Shown: positions 24,816-34,526, counted from the stretch's first letter. The stretch is 64,000 nt of DNA from Thermoanaerobaculia bacterium (GCA_030431255.1 JAUIJL010000009.1:124001-188000), one strand, 5' to 3'. The notes: a model not told the origin generated them from the letters alone. Program-made: numbers and translations.

Positions 24816-25619
24816 TCAGTCCGCCGGACGAGCCTCCTTGCGCGCGTTTTTCGGCGCCTGGAAGGCATCGCTTGCCGGCTCGACGAATTCGAGGTTCTTT
24901 AGGACGACCCCACCGATCGGCTCGCCGACCACGCCGTCCTTCTCGTTCCAATTCCAAAACGTCCAGCGGGTGGCAAGCTGCACACCGTTGACGTCTTGGT
25001 AGTCGTGGTAGGTGATGGCGTGGGGCTCTTTCTCGGCTTCCTCGGCAGATTTGCCGAAAGTCACGATATACGCCATGCCCGCCAGCCGACCCTTGTCGTC
25101 ACGATAGACCACATACCAATCCTCGGGGCTGTCTCCGACCCCCGAGCCGAAGGTCAGTCGGGCGGCGTCGAGGGATTTGCCGTCACGGAAGGGGCGCTTT
25201 CCGAGATGCTCCAGGTGGGCTCCGGGATCATCGAGCTTCATCGGCGCGGCCAGGAAGTAGGGCCAGGTGAGGACGTGGAAGCGGGTGCCTTGGAACTTCG
25301 AATCCGCGGGAGCGGTGAAGGCGTCTTGGCCATTGAAAACTAAGACGGTGCCGTCCGCCAGCTCGAAGCGAGTCTGACCCACGGGCGTGTCGCTGATCAT
25401 GTGACCATCGATCATCAAGTTGCCACCGAATTCCACACGGATATCGGCGGCGACGGCGCGACGGGCGTCCCAAGACGCGCCACCGTGGGCGCCTTCTACC
25501 ATCGCGGAGAAGTCCTCGGCGGTAGCGGGAAGCACAAAGCTCGATGAAACCACGGCGATCAAGGCGAGTCGCAGGATGAAAGTGAATGTTCTGGGAGCGG
25601 ACCGACTATGGGAAAGCAT
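24816..25619 (-). CDS. Secreted LolA/DUF6503-like protein
   Basis: 267 residues with a signal peptide ending near ATA-ED (residue 35). The mature domain has the half-barrel strand pattern of LolA-like periplasmic proteins: AVAADIRVEFGGN, QTRFELADGTVLVFNGQDAF, DWYVVYRDDKGRLAGMAYIVTFG, ITYHDYQDVNGVQLATRWTFWN. The last motif is typical of DUF6503-type proteins known mostly from Bacteroidota (from memory). It probably binds a lipid or other hydrophobic ligand. It is single, divergent from the large Ig-domain protein. Confidence 0.6.
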   Translation of the reverse strand: MLSHSRSAPRTFTFILRLALIAVVSSSFVLPATAEDFSAMVEGAHGGASWDARRAVAADIRVEFGGNLMIDGHMISDTPVGQTRFELADGTVLVFNGQDAFTAPADSKFQGTRFHVLTWPYFLAAPMKLDDPGAHLEHLGKRPFRDGKSLDAARLTFGSGVGDSPEDWYVVYRDDKGRLAGMAYIVTFGKSAEEAEKEPHAITYHDYQDVNGVQLATRWTFWNWNEKDGVVGEPIGGVVLKNLEFVEPASDAFQAPKNARKEARPAD

Positions 25620-25640
25620 GATGTGTCCTCTTGAGTGATT

Positions 25641-25657
25641 GGTGATGGATCATCACC
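25641..25657. promoter_or_regulatory. Perfect palindrome near a start codon
   Basis: GGTGATG-GAT-CATCACC, two 7-base arms, placed in the leader of the gene starting at 25619; possible operator or RNA hairpin. Confidence 0.4.
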
Positions 25658-25819
25658 GGGTAGATCGATTCTGAAATGCCCGTCACCCCCGCGGGGTTAC
25701 TATCCGGCAAACATTCCGCGTCAAGAATTTTTCGATGTCTGTGGCGGGTTGCTCCCGACCCCGCCGTAGTACGGTGCAAGGAAGGCGGCAAGGTCGCAAC
25801 CATACGGCGAGCCCCCCGC

Positions 25820-25872
25820 GTTTCCACCCTGTTTCCAGACTGTTCCAACCTGTTTACACCACGTTTCAACCC
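25820..25872. repeat. Five phased GTTTCCA-type repeats
   Basis: Five consecutive units of 10-11 bp start with GTT(T)CCA or close variants: GTTTCCACCCT, GTTTCCAGACT, GTTCCAACCT, GTTTACACCAC, GTTTCAACCC. The period equals one DNA turn. The array lies about 130 bases upstream of the gene at 26001. Confidence 0.65.
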
Positions 25873-26000
25873 ATAACCCCGCTGTTCATCAACACGCAGA
25901 GCTGAGTCACAGACAACCCACAGTCCATGACTTGCAACGATTCCCGAGACCGTCGGGCTGTGGCGAAGCTCTGTCCAAAATACGAAATTGGAGATCGATC

Positions 26001-28145
26001 ATGAAACTCGATAAATGGATTCACCTCGCCCTGGCTGTATCGGTTTTTTTCCTCACCATCACCACATCCGCCTCCGCGGAAACCGTCGATTTCGAGGTCT
26101 TCACCTCGGGGACCATGCTCTACAGCCAAGTGCCGGGCGTCCTCTTCTACGGTAAGCCCCTTGTAGAGACCTACGCCAACGCTTCATCCGGCAGCCAAGT
26201 CCTTCACACTTACCGGTCGGGCCAAGAATTCCACAGCGGTCCCATGGTCATCACCTTCACCGCGGCCCAAGACTACGTCGCGCTCAACGCCGGATTGATC
26301 CGCTTCAGCTCGACCAGCTCTTCGGCTACCCTTCGGGCCTACAATGCCGCGGGTTTGTTGGTCAGCACCGACTCGGGAACGATTCCCGTCGGGCCGAGCG
26401 ACTTCAACCAACAGCTGGTGGTGACCACACCCACTCCGCAGATCACCCGGATCGAGCTGCAATACAACGGCTCCCTCTTTGAGGCCATCGACGATTTGGT
26501 GATCAGCAACCAAGGACCCCCGGCGCCTGAGGACAACGTTGCGCCCCAGGTCACCATTACCGATCCCGTCAACGGCGCGGTCGTCACCACCGAGGACTTC
26601 ATCTTCCAGGCGGATATCTTCGAGGAGAATCTCGACTACGCCGAGCTGACCATCGAGCACGCCGGCAATTCCTCGACCTTCCGGGTATCCGCCTCCGGTC
26701 CGGCGCCTAACTATCAGGTGGGCCCCTTCTGGACCGGTGATCTCGGGATCGGCACCAACACCGTCACCCTGACCGCGGTGGATCTCTCCGGCAATACCGC
26801 CAGCGCTGTGGTTCAGGTGGAGCGCGCCGCGGTAGAGGCGGAGCTGATCGTCGACACCACCATTCCGTGGGTCGTTCCCCGCACCCCGGGCACCCCCGAG
26901 CCGCTACGGGTGGAAGTCGCCGAGACGTTCCCGGGCAGCTTGGACGGCAGCGCCGGCATCACCATCGAAGCGGTGGCACCGTCCATGGTCTACGGCACCA
27001 CCTCCATCCAGAGCCCCAGCGATCCCGGCGCCTTCGCCGATCTCGAGCTGCGCGCTACCTTCCAGGCCCCGCTCGGATCCACAACGGTGACCCTGCAGGC
27101 GGTCGAAAACGCCACCGGCGTGGTGCTCGACACCGTCGAGCTGCGAGCCAGCCTCATTCCGTCGAGCCGACCGGCATGTGATGACGCCTCTCGCATCTCC
27201 TACTATCAATTGGTCGATCGTCAGGAGCTAGAGGACGAGCTCAACGCCACCGTCGATTTCAAGCTCACGGGCCTGGGGGTTGCGGTGAAAGACGGTGGCA
27301 CCGTCAATCCGACCATCCCCGCGGATTCCGATTCCGGCATGATCCTGACCGAATTCACCTCCCGGGAGGCGTTCGTGGATCTCGACGGCGACGGCGCCTA
27401 CTCGGTCTTCGAGCCGATCTATGCCGACACCGACGGCTCGGGCACGGTGAACAACCCGGACCAGCGCTTGAAGCATGCCCCCACCAGCACGGTCGGCTCC
27501 TTCGTGGTCAACGGTGATGTGGACGACGGCGACCTCTTGACCCCGTTCACCAGCCTCCACCGCTATGTCGACCTGAACAACAACGGCCTGCTCGACGCGA
27601 CTCTCGAGGAACCCATCTACGAGGATTCCGCGATTCCCGCCGGCGTCGTCTCCCACGGTGACGTGCGGATGGCGGATCCCCTCGTGGCCCCGCCCCTGAA
27701 GAAGAAAACCGATATGACCGTGCACTACATGGACTATGCATTCACCAACGACGGCCTGCTGCGGGTCTCCCAGGAATTCTGGGCGGTGGACGGCGATTCC
27801 CAAGCGGATGTGGTCTTCATCGGTGATCTGCAGATCTCGGTCGCATCGAGAAGCATCGTCTTCGCCTACAACTACAAGCTCATCGCGATCACCGGTTGGT
27901 TCTTGGGACTGCCCGTGGGTGATTGGCACGGCAGCGTGCAGGATGCGGAGGAGAAATTCGACAACGACTTCGCCATCGTATTGCGAGATGAGCTCGGCAT
28001 CACCATGGTCGACCGAGTCAACGAAAAGCAGCCCAACGCCGCCACGTTCCTCAGCGACGGATATTTCACCGATACGGAATTCGGCCTCGGCTTCTGCTTG
28101 CCGGTCGATGCATTCCCCGCCGACGACATCCCCGCCGACAGCTGA
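26001..28145 (+). CDS. Large secreted protein with Ig-like and Ca-loop segments
   Basis: 714 residues from ATG 26001, with GGAG upstream. The signal peptide ends near ASAE (residue 30). Residues 30-170 form a beta-rich N-terminal domain, followed by a cadherin/Ig-like unit starting PQVTITDPVNGAVV and a second beta domain. Two acidic loops of the calcium-binding kind follow (DLDGDGAYSVFEP with DTDGSGTVNNPD; DLNNNGLLDATLEEP). The C-terminal 170 residues include YMDYAFTNDGLLRVSQEFWAVDGDSQ. It is likely cell-surface or secreted and calcium-stabilised. No sorting signal or enzyme motif is evident. Confidence 0.7.
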   Translation: MKLDKWIHLALAVSVFFLTITTSASAETVDFEVFTSGTMLYSQVPGVLFYGKPLVETYANASSGSQVLHTYRSGQEFHSGPMVITFTAAQDYVALNAGLIRFSSTSSSATLRAYNAAGLLVSTDSGTIPVGPSDFNQQLVVTTPTPQITRIELQYNGSLFEAIDDLVISNQGPPAPEDNVAPQVTITDPVNGAVVTTEDFIFQADIFEENLDYAELTIEHAGNSSTFRVSASGPAPNYQVGPFWTGDLGIGTNTVTLTAVDLSGNTASAVVQVERAAVEAELIVDTTIPWVVPRTPGTPEPLRVEVAETFPGSLDGSAGITIEAVAPSMVYGTTSIQSPSDPGAFADLELRATFQAPLGSTTVTLQAVENATGVVLDTVELRASLIPSSRPACDDASRISYYQLVDRQELEDELNATVDFKLTGLGVAVKDGGTVNPTIPADSDSGMILTEFTSREAFVDLDGDGAYSVFEPIYADTDGSGTVNNPDQRLKHAPTSTVGSFVVNGDVDDGDLLTPFTSLHRYVDLNNNGLLDATLEEPIYEDSAIPAGVVSHGDVRMADPLVAPPLKKKTDMTVHYMDYAFTNDGLLRVSQEFWAVDGDSQADVVFIGDLQISVASRSIVFAYNYKLIAITGWFLGLPVGDWHGSVQDAEEKFDNDFAIVLRDELGITMVDRVNEKQPNAATFLSDGYFTDTEFGLGFCLPVDAFPADDIPADS

Positions 28146-28176
28146 TAGTCACCCGAGATTTAGATCTAGAATCGTG

Positions 28177-28203
28177 AAGGCCGCCGGCGTGTCCGGCGGC
28201 CTT
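28177..28203 (+). terminator. Intrinsic terminator
   Basis: AAGGCCGCCGG and CCGGCGGCCTT form an 11-bp perfect stem with loop CGTGT, 31 bases after the preceding stop. Confidence 0.75.
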
Positions 28204-28299
28204 CTGCTATCTTGGGTCGATCCACCCCGATCCGAGGTCGACCGGCTCGACCTCAAAGCACACATCTCCCTTCGGGCTGAGCCCAGGTAGGATCTCTCC

Positions 28300-29478
28300 T
28301 TGAGCACATCTTCACCAGAGCAGCAGATGACCTCACTCCCCAAACGGTGGCCCCGACGGATGGGCCTTTCCTTGCTGGTGAGCCTCGGCGTCCTGCTCAT
28401 GGTGCTCCGATTCAAGATCCTGCCGGACTTCGACGCCAAATCCAATCGATCTTTGAGCTCCGGTCCCTCTGAAGTCTCCAAGACCATCCAGAGCCTTCAC
28501 GACTCGGCATTCGTCGCCGATCTGCACGCCGACCCCCTACTGTGGAAACGCGATCTTCGGAAACGCATCCGTCACGGGCATGTCGACCTTCCGCGTTTGC
28601 AGCAGGGAGGTGTAGATCTGCAAGTCTTTGGAGTCGTCACCCGGGTCCCCAAGGGCACCAACTATCGATCCAACACCGATACAGACCGCTTGGGCCTGCT
28701 CTTTCTCGCGTCCTGGCGTTTTCCGACAACTTGGTGGAGCGCCAAGGCCCGGGCCGTGGCCCAGGCTCGGGAGCTCCGCGGCTTGGGCCGAGGATCAGAC
28801 TTGTCGCTGGTTCTCAGCCGCAACGATCTCGAGAAAGACGGGCTGAAGGGCCTGCTGGCCCTCGAAGGCATGCACGCGTTGGAAGGCAGTGCTTCCGCCC
28901 TCCACACCCTTCACCGCGCCGGCTTCCGGATGATGGGTTTGGCCCACTTTGCCGACAACGCCGTCGCCGGTTCTGCCCACGGCTTGAAGAAACACGGCTT
29001 GACGGACTTGGGCAAGAGCTTGATTCCACGCATGGAATCCTTGGGCATCACCATCGACCTCGCCCATGCCTCCCCTGCCGCCTTCCAAGACACCCTCAAG
29101 CTCGCGGGTCGTCCCGTGGTGGTCTCCCACGGTGGCGTCCAAGGCACTTGCCCCGGCCCCCGAAACCTCAGCGACTCTCAGTTGCGGCAGCTGGCGGCCA
29201 ACGGAGGAGTCGTAGGAATCGGATTCTGGCGCGGAGCGATCTGCGAGGTCACCGTGGACGCCATCGTCCGAGCTATCCGTCACGCCGTGGCTGTGGCCGG
29301 GGTGGACCATGTCGGCCTAGGCTCCGACTTCGACGGCAATACCACCACCCCAATCGACGCCGCGGGTCTGCCCTTGCTCACCCGCTCACTCCGTGCTTCG
29401 GGTTTTTCCGAGGCGGATGTGCGAAAAATCATGGGCGGCAACGTCCGCCGGATTCTGTCCGCTAACCTGCCTGAATAG
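28300..29478 (+). CDS. Membrane dipeptidase (peptidase M19)
   Basis: About 392 residues if TTG 28300 is the start; ATG 28327 is the alternative. An N-terminal hydrophobic anchor (LSLLVSLGVLLMVL) is followed by a full M19 domain: FVADLHADPLLW (HxD zinc ligands), LLALEGMHALEG (bridging Glu), LAHFADNAVAG, DLAHASP (zinc His), VVSHGG (second His) and GLGSDFDG (catalytic Asp). It should cleave dipeptides, including D-amino-acid dipeptides, in the periplasm. The final IMGGNVRRIL is the family's C-terminal signature. Confidence 0.93.
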   Translation: MSTSSPEQQMTSLPKRWPRRMGLSLLVSLGVLLMVLRFKILPDFDAKSNRSLSSGPSEVSKTIQSLHDSAFVADLHADPLLWKRDLRKRIRHGHVDLPRLQQGGVDLQVFGVVTRVPKGTNYRSNTDTDRLGLLFLASWRFPTTWWSAKARAVAQARELRGLGRGSDLSLVLSRNDLEKDGLKGLLALEGMHALEGSASALHTLHRAGFRMMGLAHFADNAVAGSAHGLKKHGLTDLGKSLIPRMESLGITIDLAHASPAAFQDTLKLAGRPVVVSHGGVQGTCPGPRNLSDSQLRQLAANGGVVGIGFWRGAICEVTVDAIVRAIRHAVAVAGVDHVGLGSDFDGNTTTPIDAAGLPLLTRSLRASGFSEADVRKIMGGNVRRILSANLPE

Positions 29479-29540
29479 TTACACTTAAGGGCTCGGCACC
29501 CGACCTGATACCGGTCTCACGGAAGCGCCGACGGGAATGT

Positions 29541-29569
29541 TTCTCAAAAAAATTCTCACCCGGTGAGAA
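29541..29569. promoter_or_regulatory. 17-bp palindrome behind an A-tract
   Basis: TTCTC plus a seven-A run leads into the perfect palindrome TTCTCACC-C-GGTGAGAA (29553-29569). It lies about 105 bases upstream of the secreted-protein gene at 29676. The same layout (TTCTC, A-tract, TCTC, GTGAGA) recurs at 43584-43611 before the SCO1 gene. Confidence 0.5.
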
Positions 29570-29675
29570 ATCCGCAAAGCCGTTCCGTTCATCCATCAGT
29601 TTGAACACGACGGGCAACTCTCACCCCGAGCTGCCCGCCGAAAGAACCCCCCATTTTACTTCGATGGAGAACACC

Positions 29676-30638
29676 ATGAATCGCACCTTAAGAACCCTGT
29701 CCTTGACGACGTTGCTCGCCATGACCTTCCACGCCGGCTCGAGCGAGCCGGCCACTGCTCAAAGCAAAGAGCTGGGCGTTCTGCCCATGAACGTGGTAGC
29801 CGAGGTCGAGCTCGACCACGGCAAGGTTTCGTTTGTCGACGAAACCGTGGAAGGCATCTTCGGTTTCGGCATTCTCGAGCAAGGCAAGGTCAATCTGACG
29901 CCGTTCTATGAGCAAGGCGCGTCGGCCCTGGAGATCTATCTCGCCCTCGCCGGCTCCAACGCGGAGGTCCATCCGTCTCTTTATCGCGCCCATGAGCTGG
30001 CACGGCAGCTCGACCCGTCCGTGCCCTCCGAGCCGCGCAATCTGAGCGCCGGTTGGTGGGCTTTGCAGAAGAGCATTTCCTACTACGGCTTCGACCAGGA
30101 CACCGACAATTGCTGGGGCTGGGGCGGTGTGGCCGACTACAACGACAACATCGGTAACGAGCCGGGCACTTGGAACGGCCACGACAGCGGCGATGCGCAC
30201 GACGAATTCGTCACTTGGAGCACCATTCCCGGCGGCACGATCAACACCAGCAACGCGATCTACCTCGAGGAAGACGCCGAGAACAACGATCAAACCTACC
30301 CGACCCCGTACGGCCATGAGCGAGCGGTCTCCATGTGCGTAACCCACGCGCTCGTGCAGCCCGGCGAAAGCGCGCGCGACTGTGTTGAGCGCACCAGCGC
30401 CTACTACAACGACGTCGACTATCGGGTACGTCTGCGTGGCCAGCAGGGCAGCAGCACCTGGACCTCACAGAATGAATACCTCACCGCTTACGGCGAAGGG
30501 GTCCGCTATCGCTCCAGCTCCTCCGCGGCGCGGAAATACACCCTCGAGGTCTTCGACACCAGCACGGAATCCATCATCTGCAAGGAGAAATACGAGGTCT
30601 TCTTGCGCTCCCGTTGGAGCCCGCCCTTGGGCTCGTGA
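29676..30638 (+). CDS. Secreted protein of unknown function
   Basis: 320 residues from ATG 29676, chosen because GGAG lies 6 bases upstream; two in-frame ATGs are further 5'. The signal peptide runs to about residue 26. The N-terminal third has strands (MNVVAEVELDHGKVSFVDE) and a helix with EIYLALAG. The C-terminal part is Trp/Asn/Asp-rich (DTDNCWGWGG, GTWNGHDSGDAHDEF) and then Ser/Tyr-rich. Four Cys could form disulfides. No known family. The upstream palindrome suggests regulation shared with the copper operon. Confidence 0.65.
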   Translation: MNRTLRTLSLTTLLAMTFHAGSSEPATAQSKELGVLPMNVVAEVELDHGKVSFVDETVEGIFGFGILEQGKVNLTPFYEQGASALEIYLALAGSNAEVHPSLYRAHELARQLDPSVPSEPRNLSAGWWALQKSISYYGFDQDTDNCWGWGGVADYNDNIGNEPGTWNGHDSGDAHDEFVTWSTIPGGTINTSNAIYLEEDAENNDQTYPTPYGHERAVSMCVTHALVQPGESARDCVERTSAYYNDVDYRVRLRGQQGSSTWTSQNEYLTAYGEGVRYRSSSSAARKYTLEVFDTSTESIICKEKYEVFLRSRWSPPLGS

Positions 30639-30675
30639 TCGACGGATCGGCCGGCTCAAAGCCGTCGCCATTTGG

Positions 30676-30710
30676 AAAGCGCGCGGATCTATTCGATCCG
30701 CGCGCTTTTT
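30676..30710. terminator. Strong bidirectional intrinsic terminator
   Basis: AAAGCGCGCGGATC-TATTC-GATCCGCGCGCTTT is a 14-bp perfect stem followed by T5. It separates the secreted-protein gene from the convergent enoyl-CoA hydratase gene. Confidence 0.9.
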
Positions 30711-30747
30711 CGTGTCTCGCAACGCCCCGTGGAGCCTGCATGTCGGC

Positions 30748-31515
30748 TTATTGTTTGTGGATCTTCTTTTTGAGCGCCGCCAATCGCTCGGCGAAAAACG
30801 GCTGCTCCACGGACCAGACTTGGGGATCCAGCTCCCGGTCCACGGCGTCTGCGTGGTGGTGAATCGACCCCATGTCGCGCAGGGTGTCCTTCACCTGCTT
30901 CACCAACGGCTCCGGCGCCGACGCCGCCCGCGCCGCCACCGCTTTGGCGCGATCCAGCAGCTCGTCGTCGGGCACGGATTCCCACACCAAGCCGTGGTCC
31001 TGGGCAGCCCGGCCGTCGAGGGCTTGGCCGAAGAGCACCATGGCCGTCACCAGCTGCGAGCCGCCGAGCTGACGCAACATCCAGGTATGACCGCCGCCCG
31101 GGTGCAACCCGAGGTCCAAGAAGCGACAATCGAATTTCGCCCCGTGGGCGGCGAGACGCAGGTCGCAGACCAACGCCAGATTCATGCCCGCGCCCACGGC
31201 GGCACCGTTGACCGCCGCAACCGTCGGCAGCGTCGACCGACCAACCCGCAGGAAACCCTCGTAGATGCGACGCAAGCCCTCGCGAGCGGCACCCTGAAGA
31301 TGGGATAGATCGGCTCCGGCACAAAAAGCGGGAGCCGCGCCGGTGACCACCACCGCACCCACCTCGTCGGAGGCCTCCAGCTGATCGAACACCACACCTA
31401 TCTCTTCCACCATCGGCAGGGTGATGGCGTTGCGACGGCGGGCATCGTCAAGGGTCAGAACCGCAACGCGGTCTTCGATGTCGAGCTGAAGGGTCTTGAA
31501 TGTCGGGGAGGTCAT
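30748..31515 (-). CDS. Enoyl-CoA hydratase/isomerase family protein
   Basis: 255 residues, the usual crotonase length, from ATG 31515. Crotonase marks are VAVLTLDDARRRNAI, GAAPAFCAGADLS (first oxyanion strand), AAVNGAAVGAGMNLALVCDLRLA (second) and FLDLGLHPGGGHTWML, where the usual catalytic Glu region reads GLHPGGG. The second Glu of true hydratases is not obvious, so isomerase, hydrolase or decarboxylase chemistry on acyl-CoA is equally possible. A single gene. Confidence 0.88.
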   Translation of the reverse strand: MTSPTFKTLQLDIEDRVAVLTLDDARRRNAITLPMVEEIGVVFDQLEASDEVGAVVVTGAAPAFCAGADLSHLQGAAREGLRRIYEGFLRVGRSTLPTVAAVNGAAVGAGMNLALVCDLRLAAHGAKFDCRFLDLGLHPGGGHTWMLRQLGGSQLVTAMVLFGQALDGRAAQDHGLVWESVPDDELLDRAKAVAARAASAPEPLVKQVKDTLRDMGSIHHHADAVDRELDPQVWSVEQPFFAERLAALKKKIHKQ

Positions 31516-31731
31516 CGCGATCGGGGTCTCCGTCAAGTGAGTGGATACGAGTGGGCACAAGCCGCTGCTCCGGTCGCGCCGGCATCGCCGGCGTGTCGTA
31601 GATTCTAGCCCGATCACAAGAATCCATTTTAGCCGGCGGGTTTCCCAGCAGCCCTCCGTAGTCCCAAGTGAACCGACAAATTCCTACGACCCCTAGTCGC
31701 CACTTCAACGGGACCACAAAGAGAGAGCACC

Positions 31732-34473
31732 ATGAGCCAACAACTTGCTTCCATCGCCATCGGCCGACATCACCGGCTCCTTCGTTTCCGCGGCGTGCGC
31801 CTCGGAACCGCCCAGGGCGGCATCATCGATGCCGGTCACGGCGGTTTTTACCAAGTCTTCCAATCCGGTCGCATCTACTGGCACCGCTCCACCGGCGCCC
31901 ATGAGGTCCACGGCGGCATTCTGCGCAAATACCTCGACTTGGGCGGCCACGACCGCAACCCGGCCACCGGCAAGCGGGAGCTGGGCTTCCCCACCACCGA
32001 CGAGCGGCCCACCCGCGACGGTCGCCGCCGGGTCAGCGAGATGGAGTGGGGAGCCGTTTATTGGATCCACGGCGGCGTGGCCGTGCACGGCAGGATCTGG
32101 CAGAGCTATAAAGCCAAGCGCGAGCTCGGGGTGTTGGGTTATCCCGTCGCCCAAGCCCAACGCTTCGGGACCTCCGAATCGCAGCTTTTCGAGAGCGGTT
32201 GCATGATCGACCGAGCCGAGCTGGACGCCCCCTTGCTGGGGCGGCTGAGAGCGCCCATGCTGGGTCGCCCCGGAGTCGTGCAGCCCGACTCCACCGAGTT
32301 GCCGATTGCCGTCAATTTCAGCCTCACCCGCGAGCAATGGGCCACCCTCAACGAGGACCCGAGCTCGTTGATGACCCCGTGGCGACAGCGCCTTCGCTTG
32401 CGTCCGGTGGGTGGACACACGGTGGGGTCAGAGATCGTGCTCGAAGCTGAGGTTAAAGCGGTGCTCGACCAAATCCCCGATGGTCTCGGCGTCAAAGCCC
32501 TCGACGAAGAGAAAGCCGACAAGGGCCACACCGCGGACCCACGTCTGAAGCAACGGCGTCAAGACGACGTTGGAAACGACCCAAATCTACCGGATCCCGA
32601 AGATGTCCCGGTCCGGGTCTCCATCGGTTTCAAGCTGCCGGCGGGCACCGAGCTGGCGGATCGCACCCTCTACGACCTGGTGATTCGCACCCAGGAACGT
32701 CGCACGGTGGTGGTCCGCGCCCATTCCCTCTACGCCAAAAGCTCTTGGGCAAACTTCGGCTATCTTCACGCCACCGACCTCCACGTCAGCCGGCGTCTGG
32801 ACAAATTCGCCGCCCGCCTGCGCCGCGCGGGAAGGGCAGTGAGCGCCGAGGAATTCTCCAATTGCAACAACAACTTCCGCGACCTGATCCGCAAGGCCAA
32901 CGCCCTACACGCCCAGGGCAAGATCGACATGGTGGTGGCCACCGGTGACTTGGTCGACTACATCTTCGAGAAGGGCGATCACGAACGTGGCGGCGGAAAT
33001 TTCGCTCTCTTCGAAGATCTCGTGCGAGGTCAGTCGGCCTACCCCGACGCGCGGCCGTCCCGCCACGAAGCTCTCAAGGTGCCGATCTTCACCTCCCTCG
33101 GCAACCACGACTACCGCGGCTACCCGTACGAGCTGCACTTTGAGCTCGACATTCCCGGGCCCAACCGCATGCAAAGCCACTACGGACCGTTCAATCTCAC
33201 CGAGGAGGATGCGATCGCCGTCCAAGGCGGCCGGGTGCCCAAGCTGGATCCCGATCAGGCTTTGCCGTCGGTGGTGCCGATCTATCCCGAATACTATGTG
33301 CGCAAGCTCAACGACAGCCCGTCCTACGTGGTAGATCTCGGACCCCATCGCCTGGTGATGATCGACACCGGCCCCGACGCCAACATCCTGTCTGGCATCG
33401 GAGACGCTCTCGAGCACTTGGCGGGTCTTTCCGACGAGGACGAAGAGAGCTTCGCCGACGGCAGCCCCAACAGCGAGGGTGTCCGCTCCCACGACATCAT
33501 CAACCTACGCCGTGCCCTCCAGGACGCGGACGAAGACGGCTTGGTGATCGTCGGCATGCACGCACCACCCCTGAACGTCAAAAAGAGCGAGACTCCCCAT
33601 TACTTCCGCGAGACGGAGCATCGCCAATCGGATGAAAAGGAAACCGTCGAGTTCCTGGCTCGCCATGACGGTAGGGTCGCCGCGGGAGTGGTCGATGCCG
33701 CTAAGAAAGAGCTGGCCAAGCGCCTGCATCCCACCTGGCCGCTCACCGGCACTGGTCATTTCAAGAGTGGAAGCACCGGAGACCTGCTGGACTCCGGCGT
33801 GTCCCGTGGCGAGATCGAGCAATTCATGCAGCTCTGCCTAGGCCGGGGCACCGGAATTTCCAGGCCCGTGGATTTGGTGCTCTTCGGCCACATCCACCGG
33901 CACGTGGAATTCCGCACGGAGTGGTCCGACGCGGCCGATCAGATCCGCTACTTCTTCGACTTCTACATGGAGAATCCGCGACGTTATTACGCTTCCAAAA
34001 AGAAGGGCTTCAACGCGCCCGTTCACGTGGAGATCTCCGATCGGGCGAGACCCGGTGGCGTTCCTTCGCGAGTCCGAGATCGACGCCCCGGAGCGATCTG
34101 GCACGAGTGGCAAAACCTGCGGGTGCCGTCGAATCGAAGGACCCTCGACCGCGCGCCGTCGAAACGCGACTGGTGGCAAGCCAACCGTCCGCTCTTCGTG
34201 CAATCCGCGCCCCTCGGTCCGATCGACAAAAACCAACGCAAGGACCTGGGCAAGAACAAATACAAGCCCAGCCCAGCGTTCCAAGGTAGTCGACTGATCA
34301 CCGTGCGCAACAACGCCATGACCGAGGTCACCCTGCTGCCGACGAACGAGATCGCGCCGGCGAGCTCACCGCGGCCGCGACCCAGGCCCCAAACCGGAAC
34401 CGGTGTGCCCCGTCCGCGCACCCGAGCGGCGTCGGTCGTGGTGCAAGAAGAGCCGGAGCTGGTGGAGGCTTAG
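31732..34473 (+). CDS. LGFP-repeat calcineurin-like phosphoesterase
   Basis: 913 residues. Residues 25-165 contain LGFP-type repeats (GGFYQVFQSGRIYWHRSTGAH, KRELGFPTTDE, GVAVHGRIWQSYKAKRELG, VLGYPVAQ), which bind cell-wall polymers in other bacteria. The metallophosphoesterase core (about 340-760) has all five blocks: HATDLHVS, ATGDLVDY, SLGNHDYRGYP, IVGMHAPP and LFGHIHRHVEF. No N-terminal signal peptide is visible, which is odd for a wall-binding module. The C-terminus is a basic, Arg/Pro-rich tail. A role against a polymer- or lipid-linked phosphodiester is inference. Confidence 0.8.
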   Translation: MSQQLASIAIGRHHRLLRFRGVRLGTAQGGIIDAGHGGFYQVFQSGRIYWHRSTGAHEVHGGILRKYLDLGGHDRNPATGKRELGFPTTDERPTRDGRRRVSEMEWGAVYWIHGGVAVHGRIWQSYKAKRELGVLGYPVAQAQRFGTSESQLFESGCMIDRAELDAPLLGRLRAPMLGRPGVVQPDSTELPIAVNFSLTREQWATLNEDPSSLMTPWRQRLRLRPVGGHTVGSEIVLEAEVKAVLDQIPDGLGVKALDEEKADKGHTADPRLKQRRQDDVGNDPNLPDPEDVPVRVSIGFKLPAGTELADRTLYDLVIRTQERRTVVVRAHSLYAKSSWANFGYLHATDLHVSRRLDKFAARLRRAGRAVSAEEFSNCNNNFRDLIRKANALHAQGKIDMVVATGDLVDYIFEKGDHERGGGNFALFEDLVRGQSAYPDARPSRHEALKVPIFTSLGNHDYRGYPYELHFELDIPGPNRMQSHYGPFNLTEEDAIAVQGGRVPKLDPDQALPSVVPIYPEYYVRKLNDSPSYVVDLGPHRLVMIDTGPDANILSGIGDALEHLAGLSDEDEESFADGSPNSEGVRSHDIINLRRALQDADEDGLVIVGMHAPPLNVKKSETPHYFRETEHRQSDEKETVEFLARHDGRVAAGVVDAAKKELAKRLHPTWPLTGTGHFKSGSTGDLLDSGVSRGEIEQFMQLCLGRGTGISRPVDLVLFGHIHRHVEFRTEWSDAADQIRYFFDFYMENPRRYYASKKKGFNAPVHVEISDRARPGGVPSRVRDRRPGAIWHEWQNLRVPSNRRTLDRAPSKRDWWQANRPLFVQSAPLGPIDKNQRKDLGKNKYKPSPAFQGSRLITVRNNAMTEVTLLPTNEIAPASSPRPRPRPQTGTGVPRPRTRAASVVVQEEPELVEA

Positions 34474-34488
34474 GCGAGGCCGACCGAG

Positions 34489-34526
34489 AAACCTTGGCGA
34501 CTTCTTTGCAGATGAGCCAAGGTTTT
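34489..34526 (+). terminator. Intrinsic terminator
   Basis: AAACCTTGGC and GCCAAGGTTTT form a 10-bp stem with a 17-base loop and a T-run, 16 bases after the phosphoesterase stop. Confidence 0.7.

Larger units (their letters stand above)
25620..26000. other. Divergent intergenic region (381 bases)
   Basis: It contains a 17-bp palindrome at 25641-25657 (GGTGATG-GAT-CATCACC), 22 bases before the LolA-like start, and a phased repeat array at 25820-25872. The middle holds no gene-like frame. Confidence 0.5.
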
